Shown piece by piece: positions 1-8,309 of a stretch of 64,000 bases of DNA. The stretch covers positions 80,800-144,799 of the forward strand of contig CAYNEO010000003.1 of the NCBI GenBank assembly GCA_964396245.1, read 5' to 3'. Source of the stretch: CAYNEO01 sp964396245 (GTDB lineage Bacteria > Zixibacteria > MSB-5A5 > GN15 > FEB-12). The notes under the pieces were generated by a model. It had not been told where the DNA came from, did not search any database, and saw nothing but the letters and a program-made list of their open reading frames with translations. Position 1 is the stretch's first letter. Each line of letters begins with the position of its first letter. A program made the translations under genes and the position numbers.

Positions 1-1290
1 CGCATCTATCTCGAGACCCGGCAGTTTCGGCAATTCGCGCGGGAGAAGCGTCTTCTGAATCTGCGACGCGACCTCGATCTCCTTGGCCATCTTCTCGCGC
101 TCGATAATGTTCTTCCGGTCGCGGCTGACCCGGGTCATCATGTCGTTGAACGCTCTCGATATCTCGAAAAATTCATCGGCGCCTTCCAGCGGGAGCTCCG
201 TTTCCATGTCACCGGAGGTAAACTGTCTGACGCGGCGGGTGATCTTGACAATCGGCGTCACGAAGTAGTTCGAGAGCAGGTAAATGCCGATAATCCCCAC
301 GACCAGCATGAGCGCCGTCAGGATCAGTATCTTCTGACGTGCATCGGTGAGTTTATGGTAGATCGGGGCCGATGAATATGTGACGTACACCATGCCGAGT
401 GTCCGCTCGCCGGTCTTGATCGGAAGCATCAGGTAGTTGATCTGCTCGCCGCCCACATCTTTGCGCTGTGTCACCCCGACCTCGGCCGCATCGACATACG
501 GCGGCAAACGATATTTCTTGCGAATATTGAGAATGTCCTCGGAGTGCGCCAGGATAGTGCCGGTTGAGTCTGTCAGCACCACCCGGGTCAGCTCCGGATT
601 CGAACGACGATAACTGACCACGAGCTCATCGAACTCGACATCGCTTCGCCGGTTGATGATATACCCTGCCGCCTGAGTGGCAACCGTATTCGCCAGTGCA
701 GCGACGGTCTCATCGAGGTGAGTGTATACTTCCTGCTTGGTGCGGTAGTTACTGTACGCGAACGCACCGCCGACGATCAGGCTGACAATCAAGAAGGTCC
801 AGATCGAGAACTTCACGCGAAGCGTGAATAACCGTCGAAGAAACGGCGCCGTTTCCCCGGCAGTCCCCTTGATACGCTTGATCATGCGCAGTTCATTGAA
901 ACCGGCCGCCGATATGTACTCGACCGAATCCATGATCTTCTGGATCATGTAGAAGCCGAGTCCTCCCCGCCGTCCCGATTGCACCAGTTTATCGAGATCC
1001 ATCTTCCCCATGCTTTCGGGGTGGAACGAGCGTCCCGAGTCGATCAGGGAAAACACGATAAGCTTCTTGTAGATTATGATCCTGAGGCGGAGCGTTCCCT
1101 TTTCATAGAGATACGCATGCCTGATAATATTGGTCGCCCCCTCTTCGATCGCCAGCAGAACTGCGGAAACATCCTTGCGCGAAAGGCCCGCCGCAACGCA
1201 GGCTTCCTTGACCACGCGCTGTATGCTGTCGAGGTACCTTTCCTCGGCCAGAAACTCGGCATTAATTTCTTTGATTGGACGCCGCAACAT
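1..1290 (-). CDS. Fused RsbW-like ATPase / membrane sensor / HAMP / PP2C-type phosphatase, C-terminus cut by window edge
   Basis: I translated this frame by hand; 430 residues are visible and the C-terminus lies off the window. Residues 15-140 form an RsbW-type HATPase domain (N box EEGATNIIRHAY at 49-60, G box GGLGFYMI at 109-116). A first membrane segment follows (about 160-180), then an extracytoplasmic sensor (about 181-315), a second membrane segment (about 320-342) and a HAMP region (about 343-395). The last visible stretch, ASQIQKTLLP at 408-417, is the signature that opens RsbU/SpoIIE-family PP2C phosphatases. The ATG at 1288-1290 has an in-frame stop two codons upstream, so it is the earliest ATG. 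It lies 48 bases after the PorV-like gene and is probably cotranscribed with it. Such proteins normally act in partner-switching control of anti-sigma factors; the target is unknown. Carrying kinase-like and phosphatase domains in one chain is unusual. Confidence 0.8.
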   Translation of the reverse strand, partial: MLRRPIKEINAEFLAEERYLDSIQRVVKEACVAAGLSRKDVSAVLLAIEEGATNIIRHAYLYEKGTLRLRIIIYKKLIVFSLIDSGRSFHPESMGKMDLDKLVQSGRRGGLGFYMIQKIMDSVEYISAAGFNELRMIKRIKGTAGETAPFLRRLFTLRVKFSIWTFLIVSLIVGGAFAYSNYRTKQEVYTHLDETVAALANTVATQAAGYIINRRSDVEFDELVVSYRRSNPELTRVVLTDSTGTILAHSEDILNIRKKYRLPPYVDAAEVGVTQRKDVGGEQINYLMLPIKTGERTLGMVYVTYSSAPIYHKLTDARQKILILTALMLVVGIIGIYLLSNYFVTPIVKITRRVRQFTSGDMETELPLEGADEFFEISRAFNDMMTRVSRDRKNIIEREKMAKEIEVASQIQKTLLPRELPKLPGLEIDA

Positions 1291-1338
1291 TGCCTATTCA
1301 GTCGATTCCGGATCGCGAGAACCAGCCCCCGACTGCAC

Positions 1339-3159
1339 CTATTCCTTTTTCTCGGACTGGAGGCGTAACCTGGCCTGTTCGAGATTGTTCAGCGTGTTGA
1401 CGTTATTCGGGTACGCCTTCAAGACTTTCTCCCAGGCATCGATCGCCTGCTGATACTCGTTATTGCGCATGTGTCGAATGCCCTCGAGATACAGGTTCCA
1501 GATCGCCCGGTCGCGCTGGAGGTCTTCCAGTGAAGATACCTGCGATTGGGCTTCCTCGATCTTCTTCATGTATTCCAGGGCCACCGGCTCATCGCTTTTG
1601 GTCCGCAGGACCGACTCGAAACGTCGCTTCGCCTCCGCATACCGCCCCTGGGTATACAGCTTAATTCCGAGGTTCAGCTGTTGCGGAACATCCAGGTTCG
1701 CCAGGGCTTGCTGCTTGGCCTGAATCACCGTCTCGTTGTTCGGCTGAAGGTAAAGTATATTGTTATATGCGTCGATGGCATCCACAATCCGGCCTTCCCG
1801 TTCCGCCTGTCGTGCCTGCTCCTGATAACGATCAATTTCCGCTTTCATCGCCGCCGTGATTTCGTCTTTCAACTCCAGCGCCCGCTGATTATTCGGGTCA
1901 ATTTCGAAGATCAGATCGAGCAGATCCAGAGCCGCTGGGTAGTATCGCTTGTCGTAGAACACAACCGCCTGTGAAAGATACCGGTCGATAAACTGCTTCA
2001 CTTCCTGCTCGGCGATCTTGAGCTTGGCCTGCTGTTCCCGTTCGGCGGCCCGGGCGCGCTCGATTGCCGCAATCGTCTCGAGAACTTCATCGTTGGACGG
2101 TTTGTAGGTCAGCGCCCTGTCGTAGTATGCCAGCGCCGAATCGAACTCGAACTGACGGAAAAAGGCGTCGCCCTGGTCCTTGAACTCGCGGAACTTTCGT
2201 TCTTCCTCGCTCAGCGGCGGCGGTGCGGGAGGCGTCAGTCTTGCCTGCTCCCTCGCCTTGCGCTCGGTCATCGATGGCCCGAGCAGGAATGTCAGCGAGA
2301 ATCTATGACTGTTATCGATATAATCCATCAACTTATAGGCGTAATCGAACTGCAAACGCTTCACTTTCAGCCCGGCGCCAAGCGAGATATTGTCGCGGTC
2401 GTAACCGAGTCTCAGGAAGTAATTGTCATAGAAGCTGACCTCTGCGCCGGTGTGAACCTTCACCGACCGATCCTCGATCTTCTCCAGATCGAGTGCCGCC
2501 GTGAGTTTCATCGCTTCCGATACCGAGAAACCGGTCAGCGCGATACCGCCTTCGAACGACCGGGGGGACGTTTCCGACGACGAGTCGAGCTTGATCTTCG
2601 GGGCAATCAGGTCGCGGCCGATGGCTCCGATGGAGAGCAGGTCGGTCAGTTTAACCGATACGCCCAGGTCGGCTCCGTAGGCGTAGTCCGAAAATTCATC
2701 CAATTTCTGATTAACCATCTTCAGGCTGATTCCGCCTGACAGGCGGGGTATGATCTCGCGACCATACGAGAAGATGACCTGTGACTGGTGGTAGCCGAAG
2801 GACCCGGCCGAGTCGAAATCAACGAATCGTATAATGTCGTCCGTGCCGACACGCATGAAACCGATTCCGAGACCGTCGCGGTCGGATATCGGAATTACCC
2901 ACGCGGCAAAATCATAAATCGAGCTCTCGAACAGCGTGGCGTGCATGAGGCTGACCTGCTGGTATTCCAGTCGTGTCAGTCCGGCGGGATTGTAGTAGAT
3001 GGCCGAGGCATCATCCGAGAGCGCCGAGAAGGCGCCACCCATTCCGAGTGAACGCGCCCCTGCACCGAGAGAGAACGGCGTTTCGCGCCCGGCATCGCCG
3101 GCAAACGCAACGCCCGTGACCAGGACGGCCAGCATGATATACAGGCTGATTCGCTTCAT
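1339..3159 (-). CDS. PorV/PQ-family outer-membrane protein with C-terminal TPR repeats
   Basis: 606 residues. A signal peptide (residues 1-20, ending VAFA) is followed by a PorV/PQ-type beta-barrel start (SLGAGARSLGMGGAFSAL, then YYNPAGL) that runs to about residue 290. From about 320 to the end there are several TPR-like helical repeats, for example YYDRALTYKPSN and AIDAWEKVLKAYPNN. PorV proteins of Bacteroidetes shuttle type-9 secretion cargo at the outer membrane. The family-level assignment is firm but the secretion role is inference. The ATG overlaps the stop of the upstream secreted-protein gene by four bases (ATGA), indicating translational coupling between a surface protein and its likely outer-membrane partner. 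The long periplasmic TPR extension is not part of the short PorV archetype. Confidence 0.85.
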   Translation of the reverse strand: MKRISLYIMLAVLVTGVAFAGDAGRETPFSLGAGARSLGMGGAFSALSDDASAIYYNPAGLTRLEYQQVSLMHATLFESSIYDFAAWVIPISDRDGLGIGFMRVGTDDIIRFVDFDSAGSFGYHQSQVIFSYGREIIPRLSGGISLKMVNQKLDEFSDYAYGADLGVSVKLTDLLSIGAIGRDLIAPKIKLDSSSETSPRSFEGGIALTGFSVSEAMKLTAALDLEKIEDRSVKVHTGAEVSFYDNYFLRLGYDRDNISLGAGLKVKRLQFDYAYKLMDYIDNSHRFSLTFLLGPSMTERKAREQARLTPPAPPPLSEEERKFREFKDQGDAFFRQFEFDSALAYYDRALTYKPSNDEVLETIAAIERARAAEREQQAKLKIAEQEVKQFIDRYLSQAVVFYDKRYYPAALDLLDLIFEIDPNNQRALELKDEITAAMKAEIDRYQEQARQAEREGRIVDAIDAYNNILYLQPNNETVIQAKQQALANLDVPQQLNLGIKLYTQGRYAEAKRRFESVLRTKSDEPVALEYMKKIEEAQSQVSSLEDLQRDRAIWNLYLEGIRHMRNNEYQQAIDAWEKVLKAYPNNVNTLNNLEQARLRLQSEKKE

Positions 3160-6146
3160 CGCTTGACCACCGCCACTTTCATTTGCACCTGTTCATCGGT
3201 AGCCTGAACATATAGCTGCGCCACATAAATTCCGTTCAGGACCATTGTCCCGTCGTCATTGCGGCCGTCCCACTCAATGATTTGCTGTTCACCGGCGCTC
3301 GTCCCGTCCGCCCCGAGCGACACCTTCCGGGTGTGTACTAATTCGCCCGTAACCGTGAATATCCGTAATTCGACCGCGCTCGGCTCCGAGAGCACGTACG
3401 AGAATCGAGCGGGGCCATGGTTGGGGTCGAACGGATTGTTTTCGATCAGGAACGAGCTTTGCAGGGTGCGTCCGGTCGAGGCAAACGATGTATTGATGAC
3501 CATGGCGCCGGTAGAATCAGTGATAATCGGCACCGGCGTCGATATCACGCGCGGGTCGATAAACTCGGCTTCCACCGCTCCCGTGTCCATGGTTATCCTG
3601 AACGACGTCGCCAGCGATTCAAGGAAGCTCAACTGCAGGACGACACTTCTCGTCTCGGATGCCGCGATATCGAAATTGTCAAAGTAGAAAATCAGCTTAT
3701 CCTCACCTGCGGTCGCCGCGGCAACCTTCTGATCGTCGACATACAGTCCGCAGTTACCGACCTCGACCAGCGAACGCGCTCTCAGCGGTTGACCGTCCAG
3801 GTCTTGGCAATCGAGCGTAACGGTTTTCATGAGCATATCCCAGATCGGTGACATCGCCTGATTTTTCAGATCGAGACGGATGAGGTCTTCGGTGGAACCC
3901 GGAATGACCAGCTTGGATGACAACTGCGATGCATCCGCCTGTAGCTCCGCCTGGCCCGAAACGATCTGGACGGCGAACACAAACGAGGAATCCTGGAATG
4001 CCGCCGGCAGGCCGGAATTCACATCCAGCGGCCGTTGCGTTATATCGAATCGGATATGTACCGTGGTGTCAAACTGAGGCGCGGTAAGGAAAAATATCAG
4101 TGTTGTGTCCGCGTCGATTACCCCGACCGTGGTATCGGGCAATCCGAGGTTTACCCCGCCGGTAGTGAAGCGGTAGTTCCCGCTGGTAACGGCAGCTTCA
4201 CCGAGATTGTCCAGTTTCACGACCAGGTTGAAACTTTCACCGTACTGCACCAGCCCGTCGGCTGCGCCGTTACTCGCCGTGTAGGTAACATCGAGCAGCG
4301 CCGGAGTTTGAATATTGGCTATCGCGACATTGTTTATCGGCGGAAGACGGTTGACATTCGTGGACGTGATTTCCACGCGGAATCGTTCCTCGGCTACCGG
4401 TTCGGGTCCGGCGACAACATCGAACAGGACTTCGACCGAGTCATTAGCGGGCACGTGTTCAATCGTCAGCAGTGAGTCGAATTCCGACTGACCGTCCGAT
4501 GTCATCTTCAGGTCCAGCCCGGAAATCGGCGTATTGGACCGGTTGGCCACCACCGCCTTTATCTGGAACGGCTGATCTGTATTGACCCGTGGCCTGTTAG
4601 GGGCCACCACGCGAACGTTCACCATCTGAGCCGACGGCAACTCGACTACGGAGACCAGTTCTGAATCAAATCCGGTAGTGAATTGCAGCGAATTGGCCGC
4701 ATCGAGTGATCGATACGTGAACCACGCCGACGCATTCAAATCCTGGCCGATGAGCGACGCGGGTAACACTATCTCCTCGGTTGTCAGGGTCAGCGGCGAG
4801 TCAATCCCGAGTGAAAGCGTATCGGATGGGAAAAGAATATGGACAGTGTCCGCGAAGCTGCCCGAATAAACACGGAACAGCGCCCCGTCGGGGAGTACTT
4901 CGAGAGGCAGGTCGGCCGAACTGAACTGCAGCTGAAAGCTGAACGGCATTTCGTTCTCTGCCGGTATGGTAGTTGGCGCCAGAGTTCCGGGGACATAGCT
5001 GATTTCCGCCGGCGCCAGCACAATCAGTGAATCGGGAGTCGGGTTGGTCACCGTGAACACGTTGCCGCCGGAGATCAGGCGATAGTCGAAAAAGAGGTAA
5101 TAGCGGCCGGGAGCCACCGAGTCTACGATCCTGACCAGAGCCGGAAGGCTGTCGTAGCTGATCACGCTGTCCGCAAACGACGTGATAGCGGGTGAGCCGC
5201 TGTAAATCGTGGCGACCGGCGGACCGTCGACAGTCTCTGTCAGGGTCACCGTAACAGCCGTGGAGTCGATCTGACCGGGGAAATCACTTGCGCGCACGTC
5301 GAACGAAAGGTCGAAGCCTGCTCCGGGATAAACGACGTCCGGTCTGACCGAGTCCGGGATAATCGAAAATGACGCCGCGGTGTAAATCGTGATCGGGATT
5401 TCCATCGTGTCGGTGGTCGGATAGATATTGCCGTTAAACTGGTACTCGCTCTGGACCTCGAGTACAAGCGTGTCCTCGCCCGGGTCGAGAAACGTGTTCT
5501 CGAGCAGGATGCCGATCGTGTCGATCTTACCGTCGGCATGAGGGGTAAAGAAGTTCTTCACCGAGCCGCTCGATGCCGATTTGAAATAATGCTTGATAAA
5601 CGGATCAGTCGCCGCCGTCTTGGTGCCGCGGTTTTGAACCGTCACAAAAACCGTGGTCGGGAGACCGGAGTAGATCGCCGTGATCGGCTCGCCTACGTAG
5701 TCAACGGCTCCGAGGATATCATAACCGTTGAAGGAGACCAGGACCCCCTGGGACTGAATTGTACCGTTATCGGCAATCACTTCGACCGCCCCGGTGCGAC
5801 CGGAATAGGTGACATTTTTCGAGAGGAAATCTACTATTCCGGCGCTGAACAAGGTTGAATCATCAAGCACGTTGGGCGTGAGAGTACCTGAACCGGGGAT
5901 CAGTGTTATCGGGTTGGTCGCCAGATTGTAACCGGTCAGCAAGGCACCCGAGGAATCCAGAAGGACTATTCGTGCGGTCTGGATTAATGGCTGTTTGACG
6001 ACCTGGTCCGGGGAGATGTTCAGGACGATTTCGGCGAGACTGTCCGCCTGTGGAGACAAGGCAACTGGGCCGAGAGTCTGCGCAGCGGCCCCGGAGACGG
6101 CGAGTACAAAACAGATGGTGGCGATAAAAACCCGGGTTGCTCTCAC
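3156..6146 (-). CDS. Large secreted protein with FlgD-Ig-like C-terminal domain
   Basis: 996 residues, starting at GTG. A signal peptide (about 1-22, ending GAAAQ) precedes a long array of beta-rich, Ig-like segments with no recognisable catalytic motif. The last ~97 residues (NNPFDPNHGPARFSYVL, then EWDGRNDDGTMVLNGIYVAQ) match the FlgD-Ig/type-9 sorting-like fold common at the C-termini of exported proteins in FCB bacteria. I infer an extracellular or surface-attached structural protein. It is the first gene of an operon with the PorV-like gene and the ATPase/PP2C fusion, and a sigma-54-type promoter lies about 40 bases before its start. Substrate or ligand is unknown. Confidence 0.75.
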   Translation of the reverse strand: MRATRVFIATICFVLAVSGAAAQTLGPVALSPQADSLAEIVLNISPDQVVKQPLIQTARIVLLDSSGALLTGYNLATNPITLIPGSGTLTPNVLDDSTLFSAGIVDFLSKNVTYSGRTGAVEVIADNGTIQSQGVLVSFNGYDILGAVDYVGEPITAIYSGLPTTVFVTVQNRGTKTAATDPFIKHYFKSASSGSVKNFFTPHADGKIDTIGILLENTFLDPGEDTLVLEVQSEYQFNGNIYPTTDTMEIPITIYTAASFSIIPDSVRPDVVYPGAGFDLSFDVRASDFPGQIDSTAVTVTLTETVDGPPVATIYSGSPAITSFADSVISYDSLPALVRIVDSVAPGRYYLFFDYRLISGGNVFTVTNPTPDSLIVLAPAEISYVPGTLAPTTIPAENEMPFSFQLQFSSADLPLEVLPDGALFRVYSGSFADTVHILFPSDTLSLGIDSPLTLTTEEIVLPASLIGQDLNASAWFTYRSLDAANSLQFTTGFDSELVSVVELPSAQMVNVRVVAPNRPRVNTDQPFQIKAVVANRSNTPISGLDLKMTSDGQSEFDSLLTIEHVPANDSVEVLFDVVAGPEPVAEERFRVEITSTNVNRLPPINNVAIANIQTPALLDVTYTASNGAADGLVQYGESFNLVVKLDNLGEAAVTSGNYRFTTGGVNLGLPDTTVGVIDADTTLIFFLTAPQFDTTVHIRFDITQRPLDVNSGLPAAFQDSSFVFAVQIVSGQAELQADASQLSSKLVIPGSTEDLIRLDLKNQAMSPIWDMLMKTVTLDCQDLDGQPLRARSLVEVGNCGLYVDDQKVAAATAGEDKLIFYFDNFDIAASETRSVVLQLSFLESLATSFRITMDTGAVEAEFIDPRVISTPVPIITDSTGAMVINTSFASTGRTLQSSFLIENNPFDPNHGPARFSYVLSEPSAVELRIFTVTGELVHTRKVSLGADGTSAGEQQIIEWDGRNDDGTMVLNGIYVAQLYVQATDEQVQMKVAVVKR

Positions 6147-6198
6147 TTTCCTGCCTTAACTACAAAAATCCTGTTGATTGCGCGAATATCCACTAAAC

Positions 6199-6215
6199 AG
6201 CAAAGTCTGTGCCTT
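6199..6215 (-). promoter_or_regulatory. Sigma-54 promoter candidate for the surface-protein operon
   Basis: Read on the minus strand: AAGGCAC, then AGAC, then TTTGCT. The invariant GG and GC dinucleotides are exactly 10 bases apart, and GGCAC plus TTGCT match the -24/-12 consensus. It lies 53 bases upstream of the GTG of the secreted protein, giving a leader of about 40 bases. The rest of the 298-base gap between this operon and folD shows no other gene. An NtrC-family activator is encoded in this window. Confidence 0.55.
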
Positions 6216-6444
6216 CTATCTTACTGGCAGATAGATAATTACGGGAAAATAATTCCCTCTCAGCCTATGTTGTCCGGTCTGTCTAATCATCTAAAATCTA
6301 ACAAGTTACTTGAAGAACCGCAAGAGGCAATTGGTAACGTATTGCACGAGCCGGACTTCTCCGATGCTGCGGAGGATCAATCGGGATGACTCTGTGTAAA
6401 TAATTGCAACATAAGCGAAAAAGACAAACGAAGATTTCAACCCC

Positions 6445-7323
6445 TCAATCACTCATTTCCGCCGCGGCAACCGTGTTCGACATTAACATCGCAATTGTCA
6501 TCGGTCCGACCCCACCGGGCACCGGCGTGATATACGACGCCTTCTCAACGCACGCGTCGAAGTCCACGTCTCCCGCCAACCGATATCCCTTCTCTGTCGA
6601 GGCATCTTCCACCCGGTTGACACCCACGTCGATAATAACCGCACCTTCTTTTACCATATCACCGGTGATTGTGTTCGGTCGCCCGATAGCCGCGATAATA
6701 ATATCCGCCCGGCGCGTCACCTCGGCCAGGTTGCCCGTCCGCGAGTGTGCCACGGTTACGGTCGCATTGCCGTTTTTGCTCTTCTGCATCAGAAGCGCGG
6801 CCACCGGCTTGCCGACAATATTGGAACGCCCGACCACCACGACTTCCTTGCCTGAAGGACTAATGTTCGAATACTCGAGCAGCTTGATAATCCCGTGGGG
6901 AGTGCACGGAAGTAATGACGGTCGTCCCAGCAACATCAACCCGACATTGTACGGATGAAAGCCGTCGACATCTTTCCCGGGGTCGATAGCCAGCGTGATT
7001 TTCAGTTCATCGACATGGTCGGGCAGGGGTGATTGCACCAGAATGCCGTGAATCTTCGGATTGGCGTTGAGGTCATTGACGATATCAAGCAGCTCTTTTT
7101 CAGTAATGGTCACCGGGCGACGGATGACCTCCGAATAAAGGCCGAGTTTCTCACATGCCCTGGCCTTGCTGTTGACATAGGTCATCGAGGCCGGGTCTTC
7201 GCCCACCAGTACGGCGGCGAGTCCGGGGGTGATCCCTTTCTCCTTCAAAGCGGCGATCCGACTTTTGAGGTCCGCCCTCACCTGTTTTGCAACCGACTTA
7301 CCGTCAATGAGTTGTGCCGACAC
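6445..7323 (-). CDS. folD: Bifunctional methylene-THF dehydrogenase / methenyl-THF cyclohydrolase
   Basis: 292 residues, the usual FolD length. The enzyme interconverts 5,10-methylene-, 5,10-methenyl- and 10-formyl-tetrahydrofolate in cytoplasmic one-carbon metabolism. The catalytic Tyr and Lys of the YxxxK motif are visible (Y49, K53 in YVNSKARACEKLG). The NADP-binding motif VGRSNIVGKP and the C-terminal PGGVGPMT motif are also present. It is the last gene of the housekeeping block, 14 bases after the YmdB-like gene, so cotranscription with it is likely. No oddities were seen. Confidence 0.96.
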   Translation of the reverse strand: MSAQLIDGKSVAKQVRADLKSRIAALKEKGITPGLAAVLVGEDPASMTYVNSKARACEKLGLYSEVIRRPVTITEKELLDIVNDLNANPKIHGILVQSPLPDHVDELKITLAIDPGKDVDGFHPYNVGLMLLGRPSLLPCTPHGIIKLLEYSNISPSGKEVVVVGRSNIVGKPVAALLMQKSKNGNATVTVAHSRTGNLAEVTRRADIIIAAIGRPNTITGDMVKEGAVIIDVGVNRVEDASTEKGYRLAGDVDFDACVEKASYITPVPGGVGPMTIAMLMSNTVAAAEMSD

Positions 7324-7337
7324 GTTAATGCGCTCCT

Positions 7338-8174
7338 TTACTCTTCGGTGCTCTCGTCAGCATTGCCCTTGTTCTGGTGTTCTTTCAGGTCAAAGTTAAT
7401 CATCAGCCGGTCAATGCTTACCGCGCTGCCGTCTTCCGGATTTACCTTGAGCAGCACGCCGGCCAGCTTAACGTCACCCGTTGCCGTCGTGAACCGTTTC
7501 GGCATGCCGGTGAGGAAACGACCCAGTGACGGTCCCTTGTCCATCCCGATAACCGAATCATACGGACCGGTCATCCCGGCATCGGTAATATATCCGGTGC
7601 CGCGCTTGCTGACCTGGTCATCGACCGTCTGCACATGCGTATGAGTGCCAAGCACCGCCGATACGCGGCCATCGAGATAGCAAAACATGGCCTGCTTTTC
7701 CGAAGTCGCCTCGGCGTGGAAATCGACTACGATAATCGGCGTGACCTTCCGCATCTGCTCGACCTCGCGCGCTCCAACCCGGAAGGGGCAGTCGATATTG
7801 TTCATGTACACCCGGCCCATCAGGTTGATCACGCCGATCTTGTGATCTCCGCAGGTACCGATATAAGATCCGTTACCGGGGACGCCGTAAGGATAATTGG
7901 CCGGCCGCAGCAGGCGCGGCTCGGTTTCGATATACTCGAGGATATCGACACGGTCCCAGATGTGGTTGCCCGAGGTCTGGACGTCGACTCCGTACGAAAA
8001 TACCTTGCGTGACATCTCCGGGGTAATCCCGAAGCCGCCGGCGGCGTTTTCAATGTTCGCGATAACGTAATCGATTTGATACTCTTCTTTGAGCGGCTTG
8101 ATAAGATGCGCCGCCGCCTGTCGTCCGGGCTTCCCGCACAGGTCCGAGACGAACAGGATGGTCAGATGGGGCAT
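7338..8174 (-). CDS. YmdB-family metallophosphoesterase
   Basis: 278 residues matching the TIGR00282/YmdB family. Metal-ligand motifs appear in order: SDLCGKPGR near the N-terminus (D11), NIENAAGG, SGNHIWD (N70, H71), DFHAEATSEK and LGTHTHVQT. Bacillus subtilis YmdB is a cyclic-nucleotide phosphodiesterase that interacts with RNase Y and affects biofilm and motility switching. Here the gene directly follows rny, the same neighbourhood as in Firmicutes. The last ~15 residues are a charged tail not needed for the fold. Biochemical activity in this organism is inferred from family only. Confidence 0.9.
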   Translation of the reverse strand: MPHLTILFVSDLCGKPGRQAAAHLIKPLKEEYQIDYVIANIENAAGGFGITPEMSRKVFSYGVDVQTSGNHIWDRVDILEYIETEPRLLRPANYPYGVPGNGSYIGTCGDHKIGVINLMGRVYMNNIDCPFRVGAREVEQMRKVTPIIVVDFHAEATSEKQAMFCYLDGRVSAVLGTHTHVQTVDDQVSKRGTGYITDAGMTGPYDSVIGMDKGPSLGRFLTGMPKRFTTATGDVKLAGVLLKVNPEDGSAVSIDRLMINFDLKEHQNKGNADESTEE

Positions 8175-8256
8175 GACATTACTTTCTAAGACGGATCAGC
8201 AGTCGCCGGGGGCATCCGCCTGAGCCTGGCCCGGTCGGGTTTCATTGATCAGATAA

Positions 8257-8283
8257 CCCCGAGTGTAACCAAACCACCCGGGG
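8257..8283 (-). terminator. Stem-loop after rny
   Basis: A 9-bp stem (one G-U pair on the RNA), arms at 8257-8265 and 8275-8283 with a 9-base loop, begins 27 bases after the rny stop. On the minus strand it is followed by TTAT rather than a strong U run, so it may be a weak terminator or a 3' stabilising hairpin between rny and the YmdB-like gene. Confidence 0.45.
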
Positions 8284-8309
8284 AAATCAACCGAAAATCT
8301 ATGGCATGC

